Shown: positions 48,900 through 58,226, numbered from the stretch's first letter. The stretch is 64,000 nt of DNA from a bacterium (GCA_008933615.1 WBUR01000008.1:45424-109423), one strand, 5' to 3'. Numbers and translations: made by a program. The notes: generated by a model from the sequence alone, not told the origin.

Positions 48900-49045
48900 G
48901 AAACAAACTTTACGGTCCCGAAGTGCCGGTTAACCCGGTCATGACGAAAGCAGAACCGGCTCCGGAAAAAAAACTTCCGAAACGTCCTATATCCGGTTAC
49001 GGCCCGTCATTAGCTCTGAAAATTTTTCCTCCGCATAAGAAATAA
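48896..49045 (+). CDS. Unrecognised 49-residue proline-rich protein
   Basis: Starts within the stop of the 69-residue gene. The 49 residues read MRNKLYGPEVPVNPVM, then a Pro/Lys stretch, then RPISGYGPSLALKIFPPHKK. Eleven are prolines, so it is likely unfolded or a binding peptide. GGGAG lies about seven bases before the ATG. The overlap, ribosome site and following terminator support a real gene. Confidence 0.5.
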   Translation: MRNKLYGPEVPVNPVMTKAEPAPEKKLPKRPISGYGPSLALKIFPPHKK

Positions 49046-49074
49046 AATCTTCTGTTTTTTCCTCATACTCCTCC

Positions 49075-49112
49075 ACTTCTGCTTTGAAGAGATATGACTT
49101 CAAAGCAGAAGT
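49075..49112 (+). terminator. Strong terminator after the two small genes
   Basis: Perfect 15-base arms ACTTCTGCTTTGAAG (49075-49089) and CTTCAAAGCAGAAGT (49098-49112) around AGATATGA, followed by CCTCTTTTT. A classical rho-independent terminator on the + strand. Confidence 0.85.
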
Positions 49113-49133
49113 CCTCTTTTTATGGAAAATAAA

Positions 49134-49157
49134 AAACCGGACTTTAAAGCCCGGTTT
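49134..49157 (-). terminator. Terminator of the ABC export operon
   Basis: On the - strand AAACCGGG-CTTTAAAGT-CCGGTTT is followed by TTTATTTT. It lies 34 bases after the stop of the last permease gene and closes the leftward operon. Confidence 0.75.
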
Positions 49158-49190
49158 CAGAACCCAATCACTTATTTCCTGAAATGCTTT

Positions 49191-50387
49191 TTAGGCATTT
49201 CTGAGCGAATCAACAATATTTAATCGCGCTGCGCGTACGGATGGGAATAAACCACCCAGAAAACCCATGATCAGCGCAAACATCATTGCATTGATAACGA
49301 TGTCTTGTGATATAGCAAATGAAAAAGTTAACTCTGAAAAAGAATTAAAATTCATCGTAGAAATGGTCAAAAACTGGAGCAGAGATGCGAGCGCGATCCC
49401 GACGATGCCGCCTGTTGCTGAAATGAACAGTGTCTCAAATAGAAAGCTCGCCAAAACGCTGCGACGGCGGAATCCAAGAGCCCGCAATGTGCCGATCTCC
49501 GTTGTGCGCGTGGCGACGGCAGTATACATCGTAATGACAGCCCCGATAATAGCGCCCATACTAAAAATGATCGTAATGGCTGTTCCTAATACCGCAATAA
49601 AAGTCGCGAGCGCTTCGGATTGTTCCTGATAAAATTTTATTTCTGTTTTTGGCTCAAACATATTGATCCGGCGATCGCTTTCAAATGCTTGCCCGAATTG
49701 TTCAATAGTTACTCCGTCCGCCATCTGAACCGTCATCGTGGAAGCAGAATTACCGCGATTAAAAGCGGCCTGGAGTTGAGTCGCATCGCCCCATATCTCC
49801 GACTCGAATGAACTTCCTTTTGCATCCATTACGCCGACGATCGTCCATTGATCATTTGCAAACTTGATTTTGTCGCCTAATTTCGCGCCGGCAAACCGCT
49901 TTGTAACAGCATGCCCAACTACAATTTCACGCGAACCGGTATTGAATAAACGTCCATCCACCATTTTGATATACGGTCGTAATTCGAACGCCGCCGGGTC
50001 AACGCCCCGCACGGTGATATTGCTCAGGCCGCCATCGACAATGTACAAATTAATAACCACGACTACTTCTGCAGACAGAATCTGCTTGCCGGATTCATTC
50101 TTAGCGATCTGAGGAAGGGTTTTGATGACATTGATGGCGTCGCCGTCGATGATGCTGGAAATTTCGCCTTGCGACGATTTTCTCGCAATCACCGCATTAC
50201 GATCGGAACCGTTGCTCGACAAGGTTTTTTCGACGCCGTAGGACATCATCAGCACCGCAGTGTATACCCACACCACCAAAGCGATGCCGCCGATCGTTAT
50301 AGCCGTGGTTAACCGTCGGCTGCGGAAACCGCTGGTTATGTACTTGAACGGAACCTGCGGTTTAAAAAAATGCAAGATTTTTTCCAT
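49191..50387 (-). CDS. ABC transporter permease, MacB/FtsX-like (second)
   Basis: This protein has 398 residues with the topology of the MacB/LolC family: membrane helix at about 28-50, a large periplasmic domain (about 50-270, beta-rich with VVVVINLYIVDGGLSNITVRG and MVDGRLFNTGSREIVVGHAVTKRF), then three helices with the FtsX signature (TEIGTLRALGFRRRSVLASFLFETL ... LGGLFPSVRAARLNIVDSLR). It should pair with the ATPase at 54265 and the permease at 50400. AAGGAG lies before the ATG. It is last in the operon, 12 bases after the sister permease. Confidence 0.88.
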   Translation of the reverse strand: MEKILHFFKPQVPFKYITSGFRSRRLTTAITIGGIALVVWVYTAVLMMSYGVEKTLSSNGSDRNAVIARKSSQGEISSIIDGDAINVIKTLPQIAKNESGKQILSAEVVVVINLYIVDGGLSNITVRGVDPAAFELRPYIKMVDGRLFNTGSREIVVGHAVTKRFAGAKLGDKIKFANDQWTIVGVMDAKGSSFESEIWGDATQLQAAFNRGNSASTMTVQMADGVTIEQFGQAFESDRRINMFEPKTEIKFYQEQSEALATFIAVLGTAITIIFSMGAIIGAVITMYTAVATRTTEIGTLRALGFRRRSVLASFLFETLFISATGGIVGIALASLLQFLTISTMNFNSFSELTFSFAISQDIVINAMMFALIMGFLGGLFPSVRAARLNIVDSLRNA

Positions 50388-50399
50388 AGACTCTCCTTA

Positions 50400-51557
50400 T
50401 TAGCCTGCGTAACGTAATCCATCAACAATTTTAATTCGTACGGCCTGTACCACCGGAATTATACCTGCGATCACTCCAACCAGAATCGCAAATCCGAATT
50501 CCTGCATGATTGTTACGGGTTCCAGAATAAATACGGGGAAGAAATTTTTTGGTACCACAATCGCAAACGCTCCGACAAAAAGCAAGGTCAGGCCGTAACC
50601 CGCTGCGCCGCCGAGAATTGAAATAAATATAGATTCGCCCGACACGACTCCCAGAATATGTTTGCCGGTAAAGCCGAGCGTTTTCATGACGGCGTACTCG
50701 CGGCTTCTCTCGCGCGCCGACATGATCATCGTATTGGTCAGAACCATGAGAATCACTCCGATGATCATAAATGCCATAATGTTGATCCCTGTGATGATCG
50801 CGCTGTAGGCGCCGATAAATCCCTGATTAAACGCACGCTCGGTTTCTGTTTTCGTCTCCGCGCTCGAATTGGCAAATAACCCGTCGACGTATTCAGAAAT
50901 AGCCGCAGCCTGGTTCGGATCACTAATCTTCGCCGCATACCAGCCTATGTATCCTGCCCGCGTGGGCATATCCTGCTTCATCCGCTCATCGAGATATTGC
51001 CAATGGAAAAACATTTGCGTCCCGTCGACCGCTTCGCTTCTCGGCTTGTAGATCGCACGAATCACAAAATCCCATTTCCCGGGATAAATATCGCCTTCGA
51101 TGCTCATGGCGTCGCCAACCTTGAGATTATATTTTTTCGCAATATCCTCACCCAACACGCATGCATTACGCTCTTTTTGGAAGGCTTCTTTTTCTTCAGG
51201 CGTCACGATGAATTCCGGATACACGTCAAAGATCGTCTGCGGATCACAGGCCATTCGGGGAAAGAATTCCGATTTATCCTTGTACACACCCTGAAACCAA
51301 TTGAAATACGTTACGTTCTCCACGCCTTGCGCCTTGGCAATTTTATCGCCGTAACTGTACGGAAGCGGAAAAATGAATGAAACCGCGTGGCGCGTGATGA
51401 GCCGGTCGGTGGCCGTAGCCTCTACGGCGGCATACCATGATGTGATCACCGTACGCAATAATCCGAAAGCTCCGACGGCAACTGCAATTCCGAGAATCGT
51501 CAGCGTCGTCCGGAATTTGTGCCGCAATGCGTTTTTTATAACTAGTTTTGGTAGCAT
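50400..51557 (-). CDS. ABC transporter permease, MacB/FtsX-like (first)
   Basis: This protein has 385 residues from the ATG at 51557; the in-frame ATG at 51563 touches the AAGGA ribosome site and cannot be used well. Membrane helix at about 18-38, periplasmic domain to about 255, then three helices with the FtsX motif (REYAVMKTLGFTGKHILGVVSGES ... IAGIIPVVQAVRIKIVDGLRYA). It is similar in plan to the next permease but clearly diverged, so the transporter is probably a heterodimer. MacB-type pumps do not move substrate through the membrane; they drive periplasmic export or lipoprotein release by mechanotransmission. Confidence 0.88.
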   Translation of the reverse strand: MLPKLVIKNALRHKFRTTLTILGIAVAVGAFGLLRTVITSWYAAVEATATDRLITRHAVSFIFPLPYSYGDKIAKAQGVENVTYFNWFQGVYKDKSEFFPRMACDPQTIFDVYPEFIVTPEEKEAFQKERNACVLGEDIAKKYNLKVGDAMSIEGDIYPGKWDFVIRAIYKPRSEAVDGTQMFFHWQYLDERMKQDMPTRAGYIGWYAAKISDPNQAAAISEYVDGLFANSSAETKTETERAFNQGFIGAYSAIITGINIMAFMIIGVILMVLTNTMIMSARERSREYAVMKTLGFTGKHILGVVSGESIFISILGGAAGYGLTLLFVGAFAIVVPKNFFPVFILEPVTIMQEFGFAILVGVIAGIIPVVQAVRIKIVDGLRYAG

Positions 51558-51587
51558 AATCATTCCTTAATTTAATACCATATCTCT

Positions 51588-52814
51588 CTATAATCCAAAT
51601 TGAGCCGCAATTTGTGATACAAAAATCTGCTTTAACGCATCAGCCGTACTCCTAAGATTGACAATCGAATTGAGCCGGTCGCTTCCCTGGCTTCCGATGA
51701 TGGCAAATACAAATTCTTTGGTCTGTCCGGAGTTCAGAACAGCGGGGCCGACGCTGACCAGTACCCGCTTATCTAGCGCCATCGTATCAACGATCCCTGT
51801 ATTCAAGACAGGATCTCCCGGAAAATCAAATGTCGGGCGATTGAGTGCAACATTCGGTCTAACGGCTCCGTTTCCATCGAGCCCTTTCATCAGATTGAAT
51901 TGTTCATTGTCAGGCCTTGATTCGTCTACGCCCTTAAGATATTCGACCATCGCCGCCGGCGTAACGGTTAGACCGTCGTCCGAAGCATACATCGGCATCA
52001 AACCGACCGATATGTTCTGCGAAACAATGTCCGTTTTGTTGTAAACATAAATCATATTTCTGGATGTGTCCGACCCGACCAGATCATCGCTTGCATTAAT
52101 AACATCGGCGTCACACCATAAGCCAACGTGCAGATCCGTATAATTGATATTACTCTTATTACTGATTCTCCAGCGGACCAATACAACATCTTCAAGAGTT
52201 GCGCCGGTGAATGAATACGTGCTTTGCTGAACTTCAAGGCCTAGGATCGGATTCACCTCGGTGGATTCGAATTCATCGGCGGCATGTCCGACCGAATCGG
52301 CATCATGGAATACAACCCAGCTATCTTCAGCGGATAAGACTTCAGGTTGGCCTCCTGTTTCAGGAGCGCCGGCCCAACTCGGCCAGTGATCCCAGCCAAA
52401 GCCGGTATGGCTCTGATCAACCATGTAGACGACATCCAGCATATTATCTGAATAAGTCAAATTCTGAATTGGTGCCGGGGATGAATTGTCAATTCTGCCT
52501 TGGGAGAATTCACTGGAAAAGCGAGCCATCGTTACTGAAGGAATTCCATTTTTTGTTGCACCAACAAATAAGCCGCTTGCAAAAATGGTACTGTAAGAAT
52601 GAAATATTCCACCCGCATTATTCATATCATGGTCTAAGTCTGATTGATCGTAACCCAATATCCCATTCGTTGATACAGCCATTTTCCAATTATTCCCTTG
52701 TACAAAACAAGTTGAGGTATCGCAATCGCCTTTGAATAACCCGTTCGGGTCATCTTTTTCTTTGCAGCCTGTATTCATCAGGATACAAAAGCTTATTACT
52801 GGTAACCATTTCAT
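51588..52814 (-). CDS. Unrecognised lipoprotein A of the ABC locus
   Basis: This protein of 408 residues has an N-terminal signal ending in MNTGC (Cys17), a lipobox-like site although Asn at -3 is unusual. The mature protein is beta-rich. It is a paralogue of the next protein upstream in the operon: both have 'N-W/R-W-x-M..STNG/HTNG-x-x-G-[YH]-D-Q', 'F..S-G-L-[FY]-V-G-A', 'SEF..GRI', a 'SW.VFHD/CHD' segment, and end with 'VFAIIGSQGSDRLNSIVNLR'-type sequence. GGAGG precedes the start. Function is unknown; the place between the ATPase and permease genes suggests a substrate-binding or cargo role. Confidence 0.75.
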   Translation of the reverse strand: MKWLPVISFCILMNTGCKEKDDPNGLFKGDCDTSTCFVQGNNWKMAVSTNGILGYDQSDLDHDMNNAGGIFHSYSTIFASGLFVGATKNGIPSVTMARFSSEFSQGRIDNSSPAPIQNLTYSDNMLDVVYMVDQSHTGFGWDHWPSWAGAPETGGQPEVLSAEDSWVVFHDADSVGHAADEFESTEVNPILGLEVQQSTYSFTGATLEDVVLVRWRISNKSNINYTDLHVGLWCDADVINASDDLVGSDTSRNMIYVYNKTDIVSQNISVGLMPMYASDDGLTVTPAAMVEYLKGVDESRPDNEQFNLMKGLDGNGAVRPNVALNRPTFDFPGDPVLNTGIVDTMALDKRVLVSVGPAVLNSGQTKEFVFAIIGSQGSDRLNSIVNLRSTADALKQIFVSQIAAQFGL

Positions 52815-52917
52815 ATGATCCTCCTTACGTTTTTGGATTAACCTTTAAGTAATGAGTATGATGGCCTGAAAAAAAATTACAATCTTTTTTTAGCTTAAAA
52901 TAATAATGCCGCGTCAT

Positions 52918-54177
52918 TTATTTCATCTGAAAATACGGCAGCATCATTGGAAACGCATTTTTGAGCTGATCCGCTTTTTGCCGCATATTGACGATCGCAT
53001 CAAGCCGGTCATTCCCCTCGCCGCCGATCACAGCAAACAAAATATCATATACTCCGCCTGTTTGCATGACGAATGGACCTACACTTGCCATGAGCCGTCC
53101 ATTGCGGCCTTGATGACACAAGGGACCGATTCCTGAAACAGGATCGCCGGGATATATCAGTGTGCCACCGGGTACGCCAACGATGCTGTCAGGGTACTGT
53201 AAACCGGTACTCTTCGTTAACCCTTTCAGAAGATTGTACCTTTCATTGTCGTTGATCGGGTCCGTTCCATTTATATATGCATTTGACGCGCTTAATTTTG
53301 TATTTGAACCAGCACCTGTGAAATACAACAATTGATGCCCCACGGCATATTGCTGTCCCGTCGAATTGGTCTCTTCCGTCAGATTATACGTATACACCAT
53401 ATTTCGCAAAGTATCAGTACCTGGCACATTATTATATATTTCGGAGCCCAGTTCGTGATCAAGCCACCAACTCACATAGGCTCCGCTGTAGCTCACATTA
53501 CTCTTATTTATGATCCGGTAACGAATAAAAACGATATCAGCCATATAACCATATCGGATCATAGATGTCATTCTTTGTAATTCAATACCAAACCCATTTC
53601 CCGTTTCTCCATCGGCATTAATGCTATCCGCTTTCAGATCATGACACACACTCCAGCTGTCCTGATTTCCAAGTAAAAGCGGCTGATCCGAAACAGAGTC
53701 CCAGAGCGCGCCTAGCGCGACCGGCCAAAAACGCCAGTCAATACTAGATGGGTCATCATCAATAATGTATATCCTTGCTGAATCAGGCGATGAATAGGTC
53801 AATTGCAAAAATGCGGCCGGCTCTTTGTTCGTTATTCTACCAGGAATAAATTCTGATTGGAATTCAATCTGTGAAACGCGGGGAAACCCGTCTTTCATGG
53901 CTCCGACATAAAGACCGCCAGCGTATAGACCAGTTGTGCCGGAGCCTTTGGGAAACTCGGCTCCTGCATTATTATAATCCCCATCATCATCTGTTTGATC
54001 ATGACCCCATTTCCCGTTTGTGTGCAGAACCATCCTCCACCGGTTCTCGATCCAGCGCGGGCCTGCTTTCGGAAGAGAATCTGCCGGCGTCAGGTTTCCG
54101 TGATATTCAAATTGTCCTTCGATGCAACCCATAGTCAAAATTAATACTGCTGTAAAGAGAAAAGCCGTTGTTTTCAT
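52918..54177 (-). CDS. Unrecognised lipoprotein B of the ABC locus
   Basis: This protein of 419 residues has a signal MKTTAFLFTAVLILTMGC with Cys18 as lipid site. It is a paralogue of lipoprotein A, with the same order of conserved blocks (HTNGKWGHDQTDDDGDYNNAG near the N-terminus, SEFIPGRITN, DSWSVCHD, VFIRYRIINKSNVSYSGAYV, and AVIGGEGNDRLDAIVNMRQ near the end). The Asp/Asn-rich HDQ..DDDGDYNNAG block could bind calcium. GGAGG precedes the start. Such proteins occur in FCB genomes, to my recollection without an assigned role. Confidence 0.75.
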   Translation of the reverse strand: MKTTAFLFTAVLILTMGCIEGQFEYHGNLTPADSLPKAGPRWIENRWRMVLHTNGKWGHDQTDDDGDYNNAGAEFPKGSGTTGLYAGGLYVGAMKDGFPRVSQIEFQSEFIPGRITNKEPAAFLQLTYSSPDSARIYIIDDDPSSIDWRFWPVALGALWDSVSDQPLLLGNQDSWSVCHDLKADSINADGETGNGFGIELQRMTSMIRYGYMADIVFIRYRIINKSNVSYSGAYVSWWLDHELGSEIYNNVPGTDTLRNMVYTYNLTEETNSTGQQYAVGHQLLYFTGAGSNTKLSASNAYINGTDPINDNERYNLLKGLTKSTGLQYPDSIVGVPGGTLIYPGDPVSGIGPLCHQGRNGRLMASVGPFVMQTGGVYDILFAVIGGEGNDRLDAIVNMRQKADQLKNAFPMMLPYFQMK

Positions 54178-54264
54178 AGATCCTCCGAAACACTAATAAA
54201 TAGGTTTGTCTTTCTATAAATAGTGTTTCGAGGTAAAAAAAAATTACATTGTTTCTAATCTTTT

Positions 54265-54936
54265 TTATTCCAGCGAACCTTTATCCAGATGCCGCTTCAC
54301 ATGCGCCTTTTCTGCGGCATGCGGATCGTGCGTGACCATGATGATCGTCTTATTCAATTCTTTGTTCAGCCGGTCCAATAACGTCATGATCTCGTCTGCG
54401 GAATGGCGGTCGAGATCGCCTGTGGGCTCGTCCGCAACGATGATCTTCGGGTCGGTCACAATCGCGCGCGCGATCGCCACACGCTGCTGCTGTCCGCCGG
54501 ATAATTGATTCGGAGAATGAGACATACGGTCGGCCAGACCAACGATGTCCAGCACACGCTCGACGTGTTCTTTGCGTTTCTTCTTTGATAAATTTGTGAG
54601 ATGAAGCGGCAGTTCCACGTTCTCAAATGCCGTTAATACCGGCATGAGATTATAAAATTGAAAAATGAAACCGACATTATCGGAGCGCCATTTTGCCAAT
54701 CCGGTTTCACTCAGTTCATTTAGGTTCGTTCCGGCAACATTAACTATCCCATTCGACGGTCTATCGATACCCGCGATCAAATTCAGAAGCGTCGTTTTTC
54801 CTGAACCCGACGGGCCCATCAGTCCAAGAAACTCACCTTCGGGAACGGACAGATTTATGTTCTCCAATACCGGTATCTTCAGGCTGTCACGCTGATACGA
54901 TTTACTTACATTTTTGATTTCAACTATGCCGGGCAT
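54265..54936 (-). CDS. ABC transporter ATPase, MacB/LolD-like
   Basis: This protein has 223 residues. Walker A GPSGSGKT (about 41-48), Q-loop FQFYNL, signature LSGGQQQR, Walker B IIVADEPTGDLD and the switch His in MVTHD are all intact. The LPLHLTNLSKKKR and AGTNLNELSE segments place it in the MacB/LolD subfamily that works with FtsX-like permeases. It drives the two permeases at 49-51.6 kb. AGGAG precedes the ATG. A four-helix-bundle gene lies between it and the adaptor gene, and two lipoprotein genes lie between it and the permeases, which is unusual for this family. Confidence 0.93.
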   Translation of the reverse strand: MPGIVEIKNVSKSYQRDSLKIPVLENINLSVPEGEFLGLMGPSGSGKTTLLNLIAGIDRPSNGIVNVAGTNLNELSETGLAKWRSDNVGFIFQFYNLMPVLTAFENVELPLHLTNLSKKKRKEHVERVLDIVGLADRMSHSPNQLSGGQQQRVAIARAIVTDPKIIVADEPTGDLDRHSADEIMTLLDRLNKELNKTIIMVTHDPHAAEKAHVKRHLDKGSLE

Positions 54937-55020
54937 GTTTAACTCCTCTATTTAGGGATTACAAATTCCAAAATTCAAATTTCAAGTCACAAATAAAACT
55001 CAAGGAACCAATTTTCAAAC

Positions 55021-55386
55021 CTATTTTGATTTTTCCAGAATCGCTGAGAATATTTTTTTCAGTTCTATAGCCTCATTCAACAAAACCAAGGATGTTTCAT
55101 TGAAGTCCGCAGTGTTAAGATCTTTGATGAGGCGAATCCAGAAAGCAGATTCTTTCGATTCTTTTCTGCAAATCTTTATTCTGAAAATAAAATCCTTTTT
55201 ACTCACAGATTCGTTTGCCTCGATATAATTAGCGCCTACCGATCCAGAGGCTCGAATTAACTGAGAAACATGTTCTCTATTGGAGATTGTTTTTGGCAAT
55301 TGTTTACAGAATAAAGCTGTGTTTTTTGCAAATTGAAAAGTACGCTCTTCCAAATCATATATCTTAGTTTTCCCTGTTTGAGTCAT
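55021..55386 (-). CDS. Four-helix bundle protein (23S rRNA intervening-sequence family)
   Basis: This protein has 121 residues with the family pattern: LEERTFQFAKNTALFCKQLP, QLIRASGSVGANYIEANESVSKKDFIFRIKICRKESKESAFWIRLI, then a last helix. Members form pentameric helical bundles and were first seen in rRNA insertions, but they occur widely as single genes. No rRNA is nearby. The ATG has no ribosome site, unlike its neighbours, which suggests a late insertion into the ABC operon. Confidence 0.88.
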   Translation of the reverse strand: MTQTGKTKIYDLEERTFQFAKNTALFCKQLPKTISNREHVSQLIRASGSVGANYIEANESVSKKDFIFRIKICRKESKESAFWIRLIKDLNTADFNETSLVLLNEAIELKKIFSAILEKSK

Positions 55387-55499
55387 TTGAAATTATTTGG
55401 AATTTGTTTATTGTGATTTGGAATTTATTTTATCACCTGAGTAATGCTCTCTATTTGCGACTAACCTATCTTCAATTCAAAATTCAGAATTCATTATTT

Positions 55500-56735
55500 C
55501 TAATTTGCTTTAACCTTGTCTCCACTCTGAAGATCAGCCGCAGGCGAATTAACGATTTTGTCTCCGGACGATAATCCACTGACCACCTCTATGCGGTCTC
55601 CCATTTTTTCACCGAGCAGAATTGCCTTTTCGGTAAGGGCGTCGTTTTTGATAATAAAGACCACTTGGGTTCCGTTCCGTTCAGCTATCGCGCTGAGAGG
55701 TATCGTGAGTTTAGGTTTTGCATTCATCTGGCTGTCGCTTACCGCTTCACTCAAAAAAGTCACTTTCGCGCTCATTTCCGGCAGAACTTTATTGTCAATT
55801 TCCAAAAATTTTATTTTAGTCAAAATGGTCGCCTTTGCCCGGTCGGCCGTGGGAACGATCTTCCATACTTCGCCGCGATACCGTTTTTCCGGAAATGCAT
55901 CCAGCGTGATCTCGCAGGGCTGTTGTATCTTAACGCGTTCGATGTTGGATTCTGACACGTCGGCTTCTAATTGCAGCGAGGCCATGTCTGCCATGGTTAC
56001 GACGTTACCTCGGGAATTAGCACCCGCAGCAAAGGGCGCAACGATCTCACCGACGTCGGCATTCTTGGTCAAAACCGTTCCGTCAAATGGCGCTCGAATC
56101 ACGGTGTTTTCAATTTGCACCTGTGCGGCATTTATCACCGCTTCAAACGATACCACATTTGCTTTCGCAGAGTTCACGCGGGCGACGGCTGATTTGTATT
56201 GGGCCTTCACGATCTCAAAATCCGAATCGGTGATCACCTTCGACTTCCAAAACGACTCGTTTCGTTCATATTCTTTTTGCGCTTGTTCAAAATCCGCTTC
56301 GGTCTGTTCTAATTGCGCTTTCGCCGCGACCCAGTTCGCATTAGCTTGAGCCAACTGTGCCTGCACATCGTTGTCTTCCAGACGAGCAATAATTTGGCCA
56401 TGTTTCACTTTATCGCCTTCCTCGACTCTCAGATAAACCAGCCGCCCTGTTCCTTTTGATGCAACGGATGCTTTGCGCTGTGGAACAATGTATCCGCTTG
56501 CGGTCAGTACGCCGCTCGTCTGCCCGGGAAGCATGAGCGAAGCCGTCGTCACGTTCACCGTCTTTGCCGATTGGAACATCGGCGCCAAAAACCAAGCTCC
56601 GATCGCACACACGACTAAAACGCCAATGATGACAAACCATTTCGCTTTACGGTTTCCGGAAGGCTCTTCAGAATAATTCGTCTGCCGGTTAATTTTTAGC
56701 GATGTTAGATCAACTTTTTCGTTTTGTATGGTCAT
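55500..56735 (-). CDS. Periplasmic adaptor subunit, MacA/HlyD family
   Basis: This protein has 411 residues. A cytosolic N-terminus of about 30 residues leads to one membrane helix (about 33-52: WFVIIGVLVVCAIGAWFL). Then follow the lipoyl half (GYIVPQRKASVASKGTGRLVYLRVEEGDKVKHGQ), an alpha-hairpin (about 115-195, heptads of Ala/Gln/Glu), the second lipoyl half (VIRAPFDGTVLTKNADVGEIV), a beta-barrel and a membrane-proximal domain. It links an inner-membrane pump to an outer-membrane channel; the pump is encoded just downstream, and no TolC-like gene is seen here. No clear ribosome site. It is probably first in the operon. Confidence 0.9.
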   Translation of the reverse strand: MTIQNEKVDLTSLKINRQTNYSEEPSGNRKAKWFVIIGVLVVCAIGAWFLAPMFQSAKTVNVTTASLMLPGQTSGVLTASGYIVPQRKASVASKGTGRLVYLRVEEGDKVKHGQIIARLEDNDVQAQLAQANANWVAAKAQLEQTEADFEQAQKEYERNESFWKSKVITDSDFEIVKAQYKSAVARVNSAKANVVSFEAVINAAQVQIENTVIRAPFDGTVLTKNADVGEIVAPFAAGANSRGNVVTMADMASLQLEADVSESNIERVKIQQPCEITLDAFPEKRYRGEVWKIVPTADRAKATILTKIKFLEIDNKVLPEMSAKVTFLSEAVSDSQMNAKPKLTIPLSAIAERNGTQVVFIIKNDALTEKAILLGEKMGDRIEVVSGLSSGDKIVNSPAADLQSGDKVKAN

Positions 56736-56864
56736 AGTAATTCTAATTGATTTTTTTGTTACGCTGTAAATTTACATTAAATACTTAAAACAGAAATTGT
56801 TTTTCGGTCAACGGTTGTTTTTTAACGGTGAATAGCACACCGGCGAGCCGAATCGCACATATCA

Positions 56865-58226
56865 TTATAATATCAGTTTTTCATTCAAATAATTCAATAC
56901 GCGATCAACCGTAATTCTCTCTTGCAGCATTGAATCACGTTCACGAACCGTGACAGTCTGGTTCTGCAATGTTTCGCTGTCGATCGTAATACAGAATGGC
57001 GTACCAATCTCATCCTGACGCCGGTAGCGTTTGCCAACCGTCGCGCTTTCATCATAAAATACTTTATAATGATTTTTCAGTTCATTATACAGTTTCATAG
57101 CGATCTCCGGCATACCGTCTTTTTTAACCAGAGGTAAAACAGCAGCTTTCACGGGCGCAAGCTTGGGATGAAATTTCATCACGGTTCGAACTTCCGTTTT
57201 CCCGTCGCCGGTCGGCGCTTCTTCTTCCTGATACGCGTTAACCAAAAACGCCATGAGGCCTCGTGATGCGCCCGCAGAAGTTTCTATGACATACGGAATA
57301 AATTTTTCTTTTGTTGAGTCGTCAAAATAGTCCAGATTTTTCCCGCTAAATTCCTGATGCCGACGTAAATCGTAATCAGTTCGATTATGAATTCCCTCAA
57401 TTTCGCCCCATCCGAAGGGGAAAAGGAATTCTATATCAAATGCCGCTGAAGCATAATGTGCGAGTTTCTCATGTTCGTGGAAATTCAATTTATCCGCGCT
57501 CATACCCAAATTGATATACCAATTCTTTCGCTCTTCCTTCCAATAATTAAACCATTCCATATCCGAACCGGGTTTCACGAAAAACTGCATTTCCATTTGT
57601 TCGAATTCCCGCGTACGAAACAGAAAATTTTTTGTGTTGATCTCATTTCGAAAGGCCTTCCCGATCTGGGCAATACCGAATGGAACTTTCTGGCGCGAAG
57701 AATCTTTCACATTATGAAAATTTACATAAATACCTTGCGCTGTTTCCGGCCTGAGATACACGACGGAACCGGTTTCCTCTAAAGGTCCGATGTAGGATTT
57801 GAACATCAGATTAAACTGACGCGCTTCGGTAAATTTTCCTTCCGCCTGACACTTACCGGCTTTACGGCCGGCGTATGCTCTGTTTCCGCAAAGGGATTCC
57901 TCGATCTGATCGGCGCGGAAACGCGCTTTACATTCTTTGCAATCCACCATCGGATCGGTGAAATTCTCCACATGTCCGCTGGCTTCCCAAACGCGCGGAT
58001 GCATGAGAATGGATGCATCAATGCCTTCGATATCATCGCGAAAGGTCATGGCCCGCCACCAGGATTGCTTGACATTATTGAGAAGTTCCACACCTAGCGG
58101 GCCGTAATCCCAGCATCCATTGAGACCTCCGTAAATTTCCGATGATTGAAATATAAACCCGCGCCGCTTGCACAGCGATACGATCTTATCCATTAACTCA
58201 GTGCCGTTCACTTTCTTGTCAGACAT
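56865..58226 (-). CDS. glyS: Glycine-tRNA ligase, dimeric alpha2 type
   Basis: This enzyme of 453 residues charges tRNA-Gly with glycine. It is the single-chain class II type found in FCB, Gram-positive bacteria, archaea and eukaryotes rather than the alpha2beta2 type. Motif 2 (FRNEINTKNFLFRTREFEQME) and motif 3 (SAGASRGLMAFL) are intact. GGLNGCWDYGPLG is at the N-terminus, a cysteine-bearing insert CKECKARFRADQIEESLCG is near 100, and the C-terminal anticodon domain begins near 350. The ATG at 58226 follows GGAGTGAAG; an in-frame GTG two codons upstream overlaps that site. It is divergent from fmt. Confidence 0.95.
   Translation of the reverse strand: MSDKKVNGTELMDKIVSLCKRRGFIFQSSEIYGGLNGCWDYGPLGVELLNNVKQSWWRAMTFRDDIEGIDASILMHPRVWEASGHVENFTDPMVDCKECKARFRADQIEESLCGNRAYAGRKAGKCQAEGKFTEARQFNLMFKSYIGPLEETGSVVYLRPETAQGIYVNFHNVKDSSRQKVPFGIAQIGKAFRNEINTKNFLFRTREFEQMEMQFFVKPGSDMEWFNYWKEERKNWYINLGMSADKLNFHEHEKLAHYASAAFDIEFLFPFGWGEIEGIHNRTDYDLRRHQEFSGKNLDYFDDSTKEKFIPYVIETSAGASRGLMAFLVNAYQEEEAPTGDGKTEVRTVMKFHPKLAPVKAAVLPLVKKDGMPEIAMKLYNELKNHYKVFYDESATVGKRYRRQDEIGTPFCITIDSETLQNQTVTVRERDSMLQERITVDRVLNYLNEKLIL

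Noticed and set aside
55021..55386. Four-helix-bundle gene as a sign of an rRNA operon with intervening sequence.
   Set aside because: No rRNA sequence is nearby; the family often stands alone.
55558..56349. 263-codon open frame on the + strand opposite the adaptor gene.
   Set aside because: Shadow of a well-conserved HlyD/MacA-type gene; no ribosome site.
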